DNA from: Aquabacter sp. L1I39
GTDB taxonomy: Bacteria; Pseudomonadota; Alphaproteobacteria; Rhizobiales; Xanthobacteraceae
Assembly (NCBI RefSeq): GCF_017742835.1
Contig: NZ_CP072392.1
Location: 201,559 to 265,558, forward strand
Length of the DNA: 64,000 bases
Direction: 5' to 3'
The notes under the pieces are model-generated. The model was given only the letters and a program-made list of their open reading frames with translations. It made no database searches and was not told where the DNA came from. How positions within the stretch are numbered: position 1 is the first letter of the stretch; each line of letters starts with the position of its first letter. The position numbers and the translations under genes were made by a program. Below are positions 36,269 to 45,015 of this stretch, one piece after another.

Positions 36269-37030
36269 ATGAAATATGATTGGAGCTGGAGCGTCTTCCT
36301 CGACACCTCGTCGGACGGCGTTCACAGCTATCTCCACAATCTCGGCCTCGGCGCCCTCTGGACGCTGGGCCTGTCCGGCACCACGGCGGTCTGCGCCCTG
36401 GTGCTCGGGGCCCTGATCGGCGTGCTGCGCACCGCCCGGTCGCCCGCGCTCAATGCCATCGGCACGGTCTATGTGGAGGTGTTCCGCAACATCCCGCTGC
36501 TGGTGCAGATGTTCCTCTGGTATTTCGTGCTGCCGGAGGTTCTGCCCAAGAGCCTCGGCCAGGCCATCAAGGGCATGCCGGCGCCCTGGAATGCGTTCGT
36601 GCCCGCGCTCCTGTGCCTCATCTTCTACGCCACCGCCCGCATCGGCGAGCAGATGCGCTCGGGCATCCAGTCGCTGCCCAAGGGCCAGTATCAGGCGGCC
36701 CTCGCCTTGGGTCTGACGCCTGCCCAGGCCTATCGGCGCGTGGTGCTCCCGGAAGCCTTCCGCATCATGATCCCGCCGCTCACCTCCGAATTCATGGGCA
36801 TCGTGAAATATTCCTCGGTGGCCATGACCATCGGCCTGCTGGAACTCACCGGCCAGGCGCGGGCCATGCAGGAATTCTCCTTCCACATCTTCGAGGCGTT
36901 CAGCGCGGCGACCCTCGGCTATCTCCTCATCAACGGCACGCTTGTGCTGGCCATGCGCGCTCTGGAGCGTCGGCTCGCCGTGCCCGGCCTCATCGGGGCA
37001 GGAAGCGCCGGAAAGGGAGGGCCCTCATGA
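36269..37030 (+). CDS. gltJ: Amino-acid ABC permease, GltJ-like
   Basis: A 253-residue inner-membrane permease of the HisM/GltJ type with about five to six membrane segments. Typical features are [24 protein letters not shown] and the coupling EAA loop [48 protein letters not shown]. The soluble N-terminal start [10 protein letters not shown] is characteristic of GltJ. The stop overlaps the start of the second permease by ATGA. The symbol is a family-level name. Confidence 0.88.
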   Translation: MKYDWSWSVFLDTSSDGVHSYLHNLGLGALWTLGLSGTTAVCALVLGALIGVLRTARSPALNAIGTVYVEVFRNIPLLVQMFLWYFVLPEVLPKSLGQAIKGMPAPWNAFVPALLCLIFYATARIGEQMRSGIQSLPKGQYQAALALGLTPAQAYRRVVLPEAFRIMIPPLTSEFMGIVKYSSVAMTIGLLELTGQARAMQEFSFHIFEAFSAATLGYLLINGTLVLAMRALERRLAVPGLIGAGSAGKGGPS

Positions 37031-37719
37031 CCGGCGCCTTCGATTTCTCGGTCATCCTCAATGCGCTGCCCTATCTCATCTTCGACGGGCTCGGCCTGAC
37101 GCTGGCGCTGACCTTCTTTGCCGGCCTCATGGGCCTTGCGCTCGGCATCGTCCTGGCGGTGCTGCGGCTCTCCCCCTGGCGGGTGCTCTCGGTGCCGGCG
37201 GGGGTCTATGTGAACCTCATGCGGTCCGTGCCGCTGGTGCTCATCATCTTCTGGTTCTACTTCCTGGTGCCCTATATCGGCGCCTGGATCGTGGGCTCGC
37301 CCCGTCCCATCCAGGTGGGGGCCTTCCGCTCCGCCCTGGTGAGCTTCACCTTGTTCGAGGCGGCCTATTTCTGCGAGATCATCCGCAGCGGCATCCAGTC
37401 CATCCGCCGCGGCCAGGTGGCGGCGGGCCTCGCGCTCGGGCTCAACCGGCGGCAGACCTTCCTGAAGGTGGTGCTGCCGCAGGCGCTGCGGAACATGACG
37501 CCCTCGCTGCTCACGCGTCTCATCGTCCTCTTCCAGGACACCTCGCTCGTCTATGTGGTGGCGTTGACGGACTTTCTCGGCGCGGCGTCGAAAGTGGGCG
37601 CGCGGGATGGCCGGCTCACGGAATTGTACGTGTTCGTGGCCCTCGTCTACCTCGTCCTCTGCTTTGGCGCCTCCCGCCTCGTGAAACGCCTGGAAGCGCG
37701 CTGGAAACTGGCCCGATGA
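37027..37719 (+). CDS. gltK: Amino-acid ABC permease, GltK-like
   Basis: A 230-residue membrane protein paired with GltJ. It carries [52 protein letters not shown] and the coupling loop [44 protein letters not shown]. The chain is overlapped at both ends (ATGA with gltJ and with the ATPase gene), so the three components are translationally coupled. Confidence 0.88.
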   Translation: MTGAFDFSVILNALPYLIFDGLGLTLALTFFAGLMGLALGIVLAVLRLSPWRVLSVPAGVYVNLMRSVPLVLIIFWFYFLVPYIGAWIVGSPRPIQVGAFRSALVSFTLFEAAYFCEIIRSGIQSIRRGQVAAGLALGLNRRQTFLKVVLPQALRNMTPSLLTRLIVLFQDTSLVYVVALTDFLGAASKVGARDGRLTELYVFVALVYLVLCFGASRLVKRLEARWKLAR

Positions 37720-38477
37720 CCGCTCCCTCCCCAACTCCCCCGATGATCGAGATCCGCAATGTGAGCAAATGGTACGGCACCATGCAGGTGCTGAACCAGT
37801 GCACCACCCATGTGGCCAAGGGCGAGGTGGTGGTGGTGTGCGGGCCGTCCGGCTCGGGCAAGTCCACCCTCATCAAGACCGTGAACGCGCTGGAGGATTT
37901 CCAGGAGGGCGAGATCATCGTCAATGGCGTCTCGGTGGGCGACCGGCGCACCAATCTGCCGCGCCTGCGCGCCACCACGGGCATGGTGTTCCAGCATTTC
38001 GAGCTGTTCCCCCATCTCAGTGTCATCGACAATCTCTGCCTCGCCCAGACCCAGGTGCTGAAGCGCAGCCGGGCGGAGGCGCGGGCGCGCGGCCTCAGCC
38101 TGTTGGAGCGGGTGGGGCTCGCGGGGCATGCGGAGGCGTTTCCCGGCACGCTCTCCGGTGGCCAGCAGCAGCGCGTCGCCATCGCCCGCGCCTTGTGCAT
38201 GGACCCCTCCGCCATGCTGTTCGACGAGCCCACCTCGGCCCTCGACCCGGAAATGGTCACCGAAGTGCTGGACGTGATGACCGATCTGGCCCGCGAGGGC
38301 ATGACCATGATGGTGGTCACCCACGAAATGGGCTTCGCCAAGCATGTGGCGGACCGGGTGATCTTCATGGATGCGGGCCGCATCCTGGAGGACTGCCCCA
38401 AGGCTGAGTTCTTCGACCATGTGGATGCTCGCCACGCGCGCGCCCGCCTGTTCCTCTCCAAGATCCTGAAGCAATAG
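37716..38477 (+). CDS. gltL: Amino-acid ABC transporter ATPase, GltL-like
   Basis: A 253-residue ATPase with Walker [11 protein letters not shown]-loop [19 protein letters not shown], signature [16 protein letters not shown], Walker [17 protein letters not shown] and switch [16 protein letters not shown], the standard polar amino-acid uptake pattern. It completes the SBP-GltJ-GltK-GltL importer. Nine bases after its stop begins the threonine-aldolase-family gene, which is unusual partnering and suggests what is imported. Confidence 0.91.
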   Translation: MTAPSPTPPMIEIRNVSKWYGTMQVLNQCTTHVAKGEVVVVCGPSGSGKSTLIKTVNALEDFQEGEIIVNGVSVGDRRTNLPRLRATTGMVFQHFELFPHLSVIDNLCLAQTQVLKRSRAEARARGLSLLERVGLAGHAEAFPGTLSGGQQQRVAIARALCMDPSAMLFDEPTSALDPEMVTEVLDVMTDLAREGMTMMVVTHEMGFAKHVADRVIFMDAGRILEDCPKAEFFDHVDARHARARLFLSKILKQ

Positions 38478-38486
38478 AGGCCAAAG

Positions 38487-39575
38487 ATGCCGGTCCAAGG
38501 CGCCACCGCGACGATGGCCACTCACCCCGACGCTCTGACGCCGGTCGATCTGCGCAGCGACACCGTCACCCGCCCGACCGCCGCCATGTATGAGCGCATG
38601 ACGAGCGCGGTGATCGGCGATGACGGGCTCGACGGCGACCCCACCGCCCGCGAGCTGGAGGCGGAGACGGCGCAGGTGCTGGGCAAGGAAGCCGGCCTGT
38701 TCGTGCCGAGCTGCACCATGGCCAACCTCATCGCCATCCTCGCCCAGTCCCAGCGCAGCGAGCAGGTGGTGCTGGAGGCGGGCGCCCACATCTACAATTC
38801 AGAGCGGGGCTCGGGCACCTTTACCGGCCTCTTCTATCTGCCCGTGCCGGGCACGACGGGGGCTATGGATCTCGACGTGCTGGAAGACGTTCTGAACCCC
38901 ACCGGGCACCGCCTCAAGACAGCGCTGGTGGGCGTGGAGACCTCCCACAACAATGCGGGTGGCGCCGTGCTGCCGCTCGACCATATGGCAGCGGTGTATG
39001 AGATGGCGCACCGGCGCGGGGCGCGGGTGCATATTGATGGCGCGCGGCTCTTCAATGCGGCGGTCTATCTGGGCGTTGCGCCGGACGAGGTGGCGCGCGC
39101 GTCCGACACGGTTTCGCTGTGCCTTTCCAAGGGCCTGAGCGCGCCGGTGGGGGCGGTGCTCGCCGGTCCCAAGGCGACCATCGAGAAGGGGCGGACCTTG
39201 CGGCGCATGCTGGGCGGCGCGCAGAGGCAGGTGGGAATCATGGCGGCGGCGGGCCTGGAAGGGGTGCGCACCATGGGGCCGCGCCTCGCCGAGGATCACC
39301 GCCGCGCCCGCCGTTTCGCGGAGGGGGTGAACGGCCTCGGGCTGCCGCTTTCCGCGACGGAGCCGCAAACCAATATCGTGCAGGTGGACGTCTCCCGCAC
39401 GGGCCGCGACAGCGGCGCGTGGGTGGACCTTCTGGAGGCGGCGGGCCTGCTCGCCCGCCCCTGGGGTCGGCAGCGCCTGCGCTGTGTCACCCACCGCCAC
39501 ATTGACGACGCCGCGATCGAACGGGCGATCGCGGCTTTCAAGACGGTGATGGAAGGGCAGCCCGCGCCGGTGTGA
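38487..39575 (+). CDS. ltaE: Low-specificity L-threonine aldolase family enzyme (PLP)
   Basis: A 362-residue fold-type I PLP enzyme of the threonine aldolase / beta-eliminating lyase family. It has DLRSDTVTRPTAAMYERM and DDGLDGDPTARELE near the N-terminus, the cofactor region HIDGARLFNAAVYLGV (Asp) and the PLP-binding Lys215 in CLSKGLSAPVGAVLAG. Family members split beta-hydroxy-alpha-amino acids such as L-threonine, allo-threonine or phenylserine into glycine and an aldehyde. Cotranscription with a GltI-type importer suggests the substrate is brought in by that transporter. The ATG at 38487 is ten codons ahead of another Met; the shorter start is possible. The stop lies inside a strong hairpin. 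Confidence 0.87.
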   Translation: MPVQGATATMATHPDALTPVDLRSDTVTRPTAAMYERMTSAVIGDDGLDGDPTARELEAETAQVLGKEAGLFVPSCTMANLIAILAQSQRSEQVVLEAGAHIYNSERGSGTFTGLFYLPVPGTTGAMDLDVLEDVLNPTGHRLKTALVGVETSHNNAGGAVLPLDHMAAVYEMAHRRGARVHIDGARLFNAAVYLGVAPDEVARASDTVSLCLSKGLSAPVGAVLAGPKATIEKGRTLRRMLGGAQRQVGIMAAAGLEGVRTMGPRLAEDHRRARRFAEGVNGLGLPLSATEPQTNIVQVDVSRTGRDSGAWVDLLEAAGLLARPWGRQRLRCVTHRHIDDAAIERAIAAFKTVMEGQPAPV

Positions 39576-39584
39576 GGCGCGGGC
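39560..39584. terminator. Bidirectional hairpin at the ltaE stop codon
   Basis: A perfect 9-bp stem (GCCCGCGCC 39560-39568 with GGCGCGGGC 39576-39584) encloses a 7-base loop that contains the TGA of the aldolase gene. It occupies the gap between convergent genes and may end both transcripts, although no T run follows. Confidence 0.5.
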
Positions 39585-39596
39585 CGGCTCGCCCCC

Positions 39597-40619
39597 TCAG
39601 TCGATGGCGATGTTCGCCTTCTTGATGACGGCGGCCCAGCGGCTGGATTCGCCCTTCATCATGTCCAGGAACTCGGCTGGCGTATCGCCGATGGGCTTGG
39701 CGCCCTCATTCTCCAGGCGCTCGCGCACCAGACCCGACATGATGGTGTCCACGGTCGCCGCGCGCAGCGTGTCGATGATCGCCTGGGGGGTGCCCTTGGG
39801 CGCAACGAAGCCGTACCAGGCGGTGGATTCATAAGAGGGCCAGCCGCTTTCGGCCACGGACGGCACATTGGGGAACTTGGCGATGCGGTCGCGGGAGGTC
39901 ACCGCCAGCACTTTCACATCACCCCGCTGCGCCAGGCCCAGAACGGACGGCACGGTGGTGGCCATGAAGTCCAGCCGGGCGCCGAGCAGGTCGTTGAGGG
40001 CGGGGCCGGCGCCCTTATAGGGCACGTGCACGGCCTGGAAGTTGGTCACCTGCGCCAGCAGCACGGCGGCCAGATGGCTGGCCGAGCCGTTGCCGGCGGA
40101 GCCATAGGTGAGCTTGTCCGGGAATTTCTGCCCGTAGGTCACCAGGTCCTGAATGGTGTTGAAGGGCGAAGACTTGGGCACCACCACCAGCAGCGGGGCG
40201 GCGGTGATGAGCGTGATGGGCGCGAAGGCCTTGAGCGGGTCGATCTTCACGTTGCGGAACAGATGCGGGTTCACCACCATGGGGCCCTGGTTGGCCATCA
40301 GGATCGTGTAGCCGTCCGGTTCCGCATTGGCGACCTGCTGGGTGGCCACGTTGCCGCCGGCCGAGCCGTTATTGTCCACCACCACGGCCTGCTTGAGCCG
40401 CTCCGACACACCCTGCGCCACGATGCGGGCGATGCCGTCCGTGCCGCCGCCGGCGGCATAGGGCACCAGCAGGCGGATGGGGCGGGTGGGATAGGCCGCA
40501 TCGGCGGCCATGGCGAAGCGGGGGCTGGCCACCAGCGAGGCGGCGGCCGCGCCGAGCAAGCCACGGCACAAGGTGCGCCGGGTGAGCGGCAGGTGGAGGG
40601 GCGCGCGATTATTGTTCAT
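39597..40619 (-). CDS. TTT-family (Bug) solute-binding protein, second copy
   Basis: A 340-residue periplasmic receptor. Its leader has a twin-arginine-like motif (LTRRTLCRGLLGAAAASLVA, cleaved near FAMAADA). The mature protein begins YPTRPIRLLVPYAAGGGTDGIARIVAQGVSERL, and later has VVDNNGSAGGNVATQQVANAEPDGYTILM and FQAVHVPYKGAGPALNDLLGARLDFM. Like the one at 20281-21330 it has no TctAB membrane partner here. It lies 26 bases downstream of a PrpF-like isomerase gene in the same operon, so its ligand is probably an unsaturated di- or tricarboxylate handled by that enzyme. Confidence 0.88.
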   Translation of the reverse strand: MNNNRAPLHLPLTRRTLCRGLLGAAAASLVASPRFAMAADAAYPTRPIRLLVPYAAGGGTDGIARIVAQGVSERLKQAVVVDNNGSAGGNVATQQVANAEPDGYTILMANQGPMVVNPHLFRNVKIDPLKAFAPITLITAAPLLVVVPKSSPFNTIQDLVTYGQKFPDKLTYGSAGNGSASHLAAVLLAQVTNFQAVHVPYKGAGPALNDLLGARLDFMATTVPSVLGLAQRGDVKVLAVTSRDRIAKFPNVPSVAESGWPSYESTAWYGFVAPKGTPQAIIDTLRAATVDTIMSGLVRERLENEGAKPIGDTPAEFLDMMKGESSRWAAVIKKANIAID

Positions 40620-40645
40620 GGACGTTTCCTTCAGATATTTGTCGT

Positions 40646-41728
40646 TCAAGCGGCGAAGGCGGGCAAGGGCACGATCACGTTGCCCTCGAAGAGGCGGCGG
40701 GCGGTGCGCACGAGGCTGGCGGCGGCAAGCTGGCCGGAGGCGTCGCGCTCCAGGCCCACCTGCGTGCGGCCGCCGGGATGTTCCAGGGCGAACGTGTTGG
40801 GTCGCGCGGCGTCGGGCACGGCCAGGTCCGCCGCGACGCTGCCCTTCAGGAGGCTGGCGGCGGCGATGCACAGCGCGCCGGTGACGGCGTGTCCGCGATG
40901 GCAGCGGCGGGAATTGGCGAAATAGCGCGAGGTCAGCGTACCGCCCGCGCGCGGGGCCGAGAGCAGCGCCAGCTTCGGCACCACGATCTGCGACACGTCC
41001 CCAAGGCCCATGCGCCGGCCGGCCTCCAGGCGGAGGATTTCGAGCCGCGCCAGCAGATCCGCGTCGGCCTCCAGCGCCTCGGGCGTCTCGGTGCCGGCAA
41101 GGCCCACCGAGGCCGCATGGATGAGCACCATGGGGACCGCATAGTCCACCAGCGAGACCGGAACGCCCTCGATCTCCTCCCGCACCTTCCCGGTGGGCAG
41201 GAGCGCGCCGGTCTTGCTGCCCATGGCATCGCGGAAGATCAGGCGGATGGGCGCGGCGGTGCCGGAAACGCCATCAATGGTGGTCTGGCCGGCATAGTCG
41301 ACGCACCCGCCGGGCGTCTGCACCACCGCTTCCACCAGCACGCCGGTGTTGCGGTTGAAGATGCGGACCTTGGTTTCCCCCGGCTGCGCCTCCACCAGCC
41401 CCGCCTCAATGGCGAAGGGGCCGACGGCGGAGAGCATGTTGCCGCAATTGGGGCTGAAATCCACGAAGGCGCGGTCGATGGAGACCTGCGCGAACAAATA
41501 CTCCACGTCGACGCCGGGTCGCGTGGAGGCCCCGACGATCGCCACCTTGCTGGTCAGCGGATTGCCGCCGCCAATGCCGTCCACCTGGAGATTATGGGGC
41601 GAGCCCATGGCCGCCAGCAGGAAATGGGACAGCTCAGCCTGCTCGCGCGGCAGGTCGCTCTCCAGGAAGAATGGCCCGCGGGAGGTGCCGCCGCGCATCA
41701 GCACGCAGGGCACTTTCTCGAATTTCAT
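40646..41728 (-). CDS. PrpF-like / 4-oxalomesaconate tautomerase-family isomerase
   Basis: A 360-residue protein of the PrpF family (diaminopimelate-epimerase fold). Diagnostic segments are VPCVLMRGGTSRGPFFLESDLP, QVDGIGGGNPLTSKVAIV, FSPNCGNMLSAVGPFAIEAGLV (catalytic Cys) and CHRGHAVTGALCIAAASLLKGSVA. Family members isomerise 2-methylaconitate (PrpF) or the C=C bond of 4-oxalomesaconate in gallate degradation (GalD). ATG 41728 gives the normal length; GTG codons at 41755 and 41785 are alternatives, none with a clear ribosome site. It is divergent from a LysR regulator and followed by a TTT receptor, the usual arrangement of carboxylate-specific loci. Confidence 0.84.
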   Translation of the reverse strand: MKFEKVPCVLMRGGTSRGPFFLESDLPREQAELSHFLLAAMGSPHNLQVDGIGGGNPLTSKVAIVGASTRPGVDVEYLFAQVSIDRAFVDFSPNCGNMLSAVGPFAIEAGLVEAQPGETKVRIFNRNTGVLVEAVVQTPGGCVDYAGQTTIDGVSGTAAPIRLIFRDAMGSKTGALLPTGKVREEIEGVPVSLVDYAVPMVLIHAASVGLAGTETPEALEADADLLARLEILRLEAGRRMGLGDVSQIVVPKLALLSAPRAGGTLTSRYFANSRRCHRGHAVTGALCIAAASLLKGSVAADLAVPDAARPNTFALEHPGGRTQVGLERDASGQLAAASLVRTARRLFEGNVIVPLPAFAA

Positions 41729-41801
41729 CAGGGATTTGCGGGAGAGGTCGTTCACGGCGACACCACGTTCTTGATGTGGGTGCACCTTGTCTCGCGGCCG
41801 C

Positions 41802-41832
41802 TTTCATGTGAAATGCAATTATCACGATGAAT
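41802..41832. promoter_or_regulatory. Dyads in the prpF/lysR divergent region
   Basis: TTTCATGTGAAA (41802-41813, 5-bp arms) and ATTATCACGATGAAT (41818-41832, a T-N11-A type LysR box) lie between the divergent genes and just upstream of lysR. They are the only AT-rich dyads there and are candidate binding sites for the LysR protein at 41841. Confidence 0.45.
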
Positions 41833-41840
41833 GATGCGCT

Positions 41841-42746
41841 ATGAACATCAATTACGAAGCCCTCGATTTGCGCGCCTTTGCGGCGGTGGTGGATCTCGGC
41901 GGCTTTCACCGCGCGGCGGAAGCCCTCAACATGTCCCAGTCGGCGCTGAGCCGGCGCATCCAGCGCCTGGAGGCAGCCATCGGCGCAGCCCTCCTGGAGC
42001 GCACCACGCGGCGGGTGGCGCTCACCCCGGTGGGGCGGGAATTGTTGCCCTTGGTGCGGCGCATGCTGGAGGAGTTCGACACCTCCCTCTTCGCCATGCG
42101 CGAGGTGGGGCGCAGGCGGGTGGGCCAGATCTCGCTGGCCTGCATTCCCACCGCCACCTTCTACTTCCTGCCGGCGGTCATCGCCCGCTTCAATGCCGAC
42201 TATCCCAACATCCGCTTCCGCATCCTGGACATTCCCGCCAGCGAGGGCCTCGCCAGCGTGGCGCGCGGGGAAGTGGAGTTCGGCATCAATCTCATGGGCG
42301 GGTCGGACCCGGATTTGCTGTTCGATCCGCTGCTGGAGGACCCGTTCGTGCTGGCCTGCCGGCGAGACCATCCCCTCGCATCGCGCGATGACCTCGCCTG
42401 GAGCGACCTGGAGGGCCACGCGCTCATCGCGGTGAGCCGCGCCAGCGGCAACCGCATCCTTTTGGATGCGGCGCTGGTGAAGGCGAAGGTGCAGCTTTCC
42501 TGGTCCTATGAGGTGACGCACCTCACCACGTCGCTGGGCCTGGTGGAGGCGGGCCTCGGTGTCTCCGTCCTGCCGCGCCTCGCCACCCCGCAGGGCGAGC
42601 ATCCCCTCATCGTGACCAAGCCCATCCGCGATCCGGAAGTCTCCCGTACCATCGGCATCGTCCGCCGCCGCACGGGCAGCCTGGCGCCGGCCGCTCAGCA
42701 ATTCCTGGACATGCTGCTGGGCACTTGGCGCTCGCAGGAAAAATAG
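41841..42746 (+). CDS. LysR-family regulator of the prpF-like/TTT-receptor operon
   Basis: A 301-residue LysR-type regulator. The HTH covers about residues 8-66 (LDLRAFAAVVDLGGFHRAAEALNMSQSALSRRIQRLEAAIG); the effector domain contains RRRVGQISLACIPTATFYFLPAVIARFNADYP and LVEAGLGVSVLPRLATP. Divergent placement next to the PrpF-like gene indicates local control by the carboxylate substrate. It ends 18 bases from the convergent tetR gene. Confidence 0.88.
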   Translation: MNINYEALDLRAFAAVVDLGGFHRAAEALNMSQSALSRRIQRLEAAIGAALLERTTRRVALTPVGRELLPLVRRMLEEFDTSLFAMREVGRRRVGQISLACIPTATFYFLPAVIARFNADYPNIRFRILDIPASEGLASVARGEVEFGINLMGGSDPDLLFDPLLEDPFVLACRRDHPLASRDDLAWSDLEGHALIAVSRASGNRILLDAALVKAKVQLSWSYEVTHLTTSLGLVEAGLGVSVLPRLATPQGEHPLIVTKPIRDPEVSRTIGIVRRRTGSLAPAAQQFLDMLLGTWRSQEK

Positions 42747-42764
42747 GCAGGGCGCGGAGAGGCC

Positions 42765-43490
42765 TCAGGCCTTTCGCTCGCCTGCCAGCCGTTCCAGGCG
42801 CTCGGCCACCTGTTCCAGGCGCCGGGTGGCGGCATCCACGCGGCCGGAGGGTTCCTCCACCGAGACGGCAAGGGCCCGGCACACGATGTTGGTGAGGTCG
42901 TCCGCCAGGGCCACCGGGTCGAAATCGCCCTCATTGCGCAGGAAGGCCCAGGTGCGGTGCTCGACGCCGCCGAAGATCAGGTCGCGCACGAGGCTGGGCG
43001 AGACATCGGCGCGAAACTCGCCCGCCGCCACCCCCGCCCGCACGATGTCGATGATGCGGTGGGTGTAGGACTGGTTGAGCTGGAAGACCCGGCTTTCCCG
43101 ATAGTTTGGCTCGGAGCGCAGCTTCTGGAACACGAGGCGGCTCAAGGCGGGCTCGCGGCGGATGGAGTAGAGGTGCTGGAGCACAACGAAGCGGATTTGG
43201 TTCCAGGTGCCGCGCACCGCCGCGAACTGGGTGCGGTCTTCCTCCAGCATTTCCTCGTACCAGCTCTCCACCACCTTCACGAGCAGGTCGCGCTTGTTGG
43301 TGAAGAAGCGGTAGATGCTGCCCTCCACCACGCCGGCCCGTTCCGCGATCTCGGAGATGAGCGCGTCGTCATAGCCGCGCTCGGTGAAGACTTGGCGGGC
43401 CGCCATCATGATGTCGGAGATGCGTTTTTCCGCCGGCAGCCGATTGGCGTGGCGCCGCGTCCGCGTCTTTTCCTGCGCCACCTTCCCCAT
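42765..43490 (-). CDS. TetR-family regulator with C-terminal heptad tail
   Basis: A 241-residue TetR/AcrR repressor. The HTH is at about residues 24-70 (ISDIMMAARQVFTERGYDDALISEIAERAGVVEGSIYRFFTNKRD). The ligand domain is the TetR_C type seen in many acyl-CoA-responsive repressors (HLYSIRREPALSRLVFQKLRSEPNYRESRVFQLNQSYTHRI). The last 25 residues (DAATRRLEQVAERLERLAGERKA) show a Leu/Val heptad pattern and could form a short coiled coil. ATG 43490 has AGGA seven bases upstream. It follows the PaaK-like ligase on the same strand by 83 bases and may regulate that gene or the Liv operon divergent from it. Confidence 0.88.
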   Translation of the reverse strand: MGKVAQEKTRTRRHANRLPAEKRISDIMMAARQVFTERGYDDALISEIAERAGVVEGSIYRFFTNKRDLLVKVVESWYEEMLEEDRTQFAAVRGTWNQIRFVVLQHLYSIRREPALSRLVFQKLRSEPNYRESRVFQLNQSYTHRIIDIVRAGVAAGEFRADVSPSLVRDLIFGGVEHRTWAFLRNEGDFDPVALADDLTNIVCRALAVSVEEPSGRVDAATRRLEQVAERLERLAGERKA

Positions 43491-43573
43491 TGCGTGTCCT
43501 TCCCCCCCTTTGCCGCGCCGGCTGTTGGGCCGCACTTCATAGGCGAGCGGCCGGCAAAGGCCAACCACCCGCC

Positions 43574-44779
43574 TCAGTCATAGCGCCGGGCATCGACGAT
43601 GGGCTTCCCATCCGTCGGCAAGGTGCCTTGCGGCATCAGGCGCACGGTTCCGCCGAGGCGGGTGACGGCGCGGAGCGTCGCGGCAAGCCGGGTTGCCAGG
43701 TCAGCGCCCGCGTCTTGGTCCACCTCCGCCTCCAGCGTTAGCACGTCCCGCTCGTCGGCCCGCGAGACGACGAAGCGCAGGCGCCCCACCTCCGGGTGCG
43801 CCTGCCCGATCTCCCGCACCTGGGCGGGATGCACGAACATGCCCTTCACCTTCACCGTGTCGTCCACCCGCCCGAGCCACCCCTTCAGGCGCGGGGCGGT
43901 GCGGGGGCTGCCGGCGGGGGGCGGGGCCAGGGCGGAAAGGTCGCCGGTGGCGAAGCGGATAAGCGGATAGAGGGGATCGGGCCGGCTCACCACCAGTTCC
44001 CCGGCGGTGCCGTCTTCGCAGGGTAAGCCTGTCGCCGGGTCGACGATTTCCACCAGCAGGTCCTCGTTCACCACGAAGCCAGAGCCCTCCGCGCTCTCAT
44101 AACCGACGATGCCCAGCTCCGCCGTGCCGTAAAGCTCGAACAGGGCGACGCCCCGATCCCGGAACGCCGCGCGCAGCGAGGCGGGAACCGCTGCGCCCGA
44201 CACGACCGCACGGGTGATGGGGAAGGGGAGGCCGGCGGCATCGGCGGCGCGGGCGATGATGTTGAGATGATCGGCCGTGCCCGCATAAGCTTCGGGGCGA
44301 TAACGGGCGAGCACCTGGAGCATCTGCTCGGTGCCGGCCCCGCCGGCGGGGATGACGGCGCAGCCGAGCGCCCGGGCGGCTTCGTCCATGAGAAAGCCGC
44401 CGGGGGTGAGGTGATAATTGAACGTGTTCAGGACGATCTGCCCGGCGCGGAAGCCTGCCGCATGCAAGGCCCGGGCGGCATTGGAGCCGTCGGGCGCGGG
44501 GAGTTGCGGTTCGCAGATAGGCCCTGGGGACAGGAACAACCGGGCAAACCGCCCCGGCTCCTGGTGCACGAGGTCGCCGAAGGGCGGCAGGGCGGCCTGA
44601 AGGGCCGGCAGGTCGGACTTGCGCAGCAGGGGCAGGGCACGCAAGGCGACCATGTCGAACCCCGCCCGCTCCGTCTCGGTGAGCTTCAGAACAGCGGCGA
44701 TGCGTGCCAGGAGGGCCGCCTGGCGGCGCGCCTCGGGCACCCCGTCGCGGGCGTCATAGAGCGCATCCTCGTGTCTCAT
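43574..44779 (-). CDS. Phenylacetate-CoA ligase (PaaK)-like AMP-forming ligase
   Basis: A 401-residue ANL-family enzyme of the PaaK branch. Visible features are LPLLRKSDLPALQ near the N-terminus, FNYHLTPGGFLMDEAARALGCAVIPAGGAGTEQMLQVL, the adenylate motif LFELYGTAELGIVGYE, RFATGDLS, and the C-terminal hinge LKGWLGRVDDTVKVKGMFVHPAQVREI, then the Lys of LPTDGKPIVDARRYD. It should activate an aromatic or related carboxylic acid to its CoA thioester. The segment around residue 85 (SPGPICEPQLP) replaces the usual SSGTTG phosphate loop with SPGPIC, so activity or substrate range may differ. A strong GGGAGGGGGAG precedes the ATG. It is divergent from the Liv transporter operon at 45016. Confidence 0.8.
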   Translation of the reverse strand: MRHEDALYDARDGVPEARRQAALLARIAAVLKLTETERAGFDMVALRALPLLRKSDLPALQAALPPFGDLVHQEPGRFARLFLSPGPICEPQLPAPDGSNAARALHAAGFRAGQIVLNTFNYHLTPGGFLMDEAARALGCAVIPAGGAGTEQMLQVLARYRPEAYAGTADHLNIIARAADAAGLPFPITRAVVSGAAVPASLRAAFRDRGVALFELYGTAELGIVGYESAEGSGFVVNEDLLVEIVDPATGLPCEDGTAGELVVSRPDPLYPLIRFATGDLSALAPPPAGSPRTAPRLKGWLGRVDDTVKVKGMFVHPAQVREIGQAHPEVGRLRFVVSRADERDVLTLEAEVDQDAGADLATRLAATLRAVTRLGGTVRLMPQGTLPTDGKPIVDARRYD

Positions 44780-45015
44780 CTCCCCCTCCCTGTTGCACCG
44801 CTTTCGGGTTCTTCGCAGGTGCGTTCATGAAGTTCATTCATTTTCTGATGACTGAGGAAAATAGCGCATAAGAAGGAGATGCGACAGGCTTTCTGCGCGC
44901 CATCTGGCTCGCTTGACACGCTATAATGAATTATGTTCAATAACCGCAAAAGACGGACAAAAGCCGTCAGCAGACCCCTTGCCACAGCGGTCTGCAACAG
45001 TGGGGAGGGTTTGCC
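44780..45015. promoter_or_regulatory. Divergent control region, PaaK-like ligase / Liv operon
   Basis: No gene is present. The region is locally AT-rich and contains ATAAT-GA-ATTAT (44923-44934), a short dyad overlapping a TATAAT (44922-44927), and a TTGACA at 44913-44918. These two boxes are only three bases apart, so they cannot be the -35 and -10 of one promoter. A palindrome TTCATGAA lies at 44824-44831 close to the ligase start. The dyads are candidate sites for the TetR at 42765-43490. Confidence 0.4.

Noticed and set aside
44913..44927. Adjacent TTGACA and TATAAT as a single promoter
   Set aside because: Spacing is only three bases, far from the 16-18 required, so they cannot work together.
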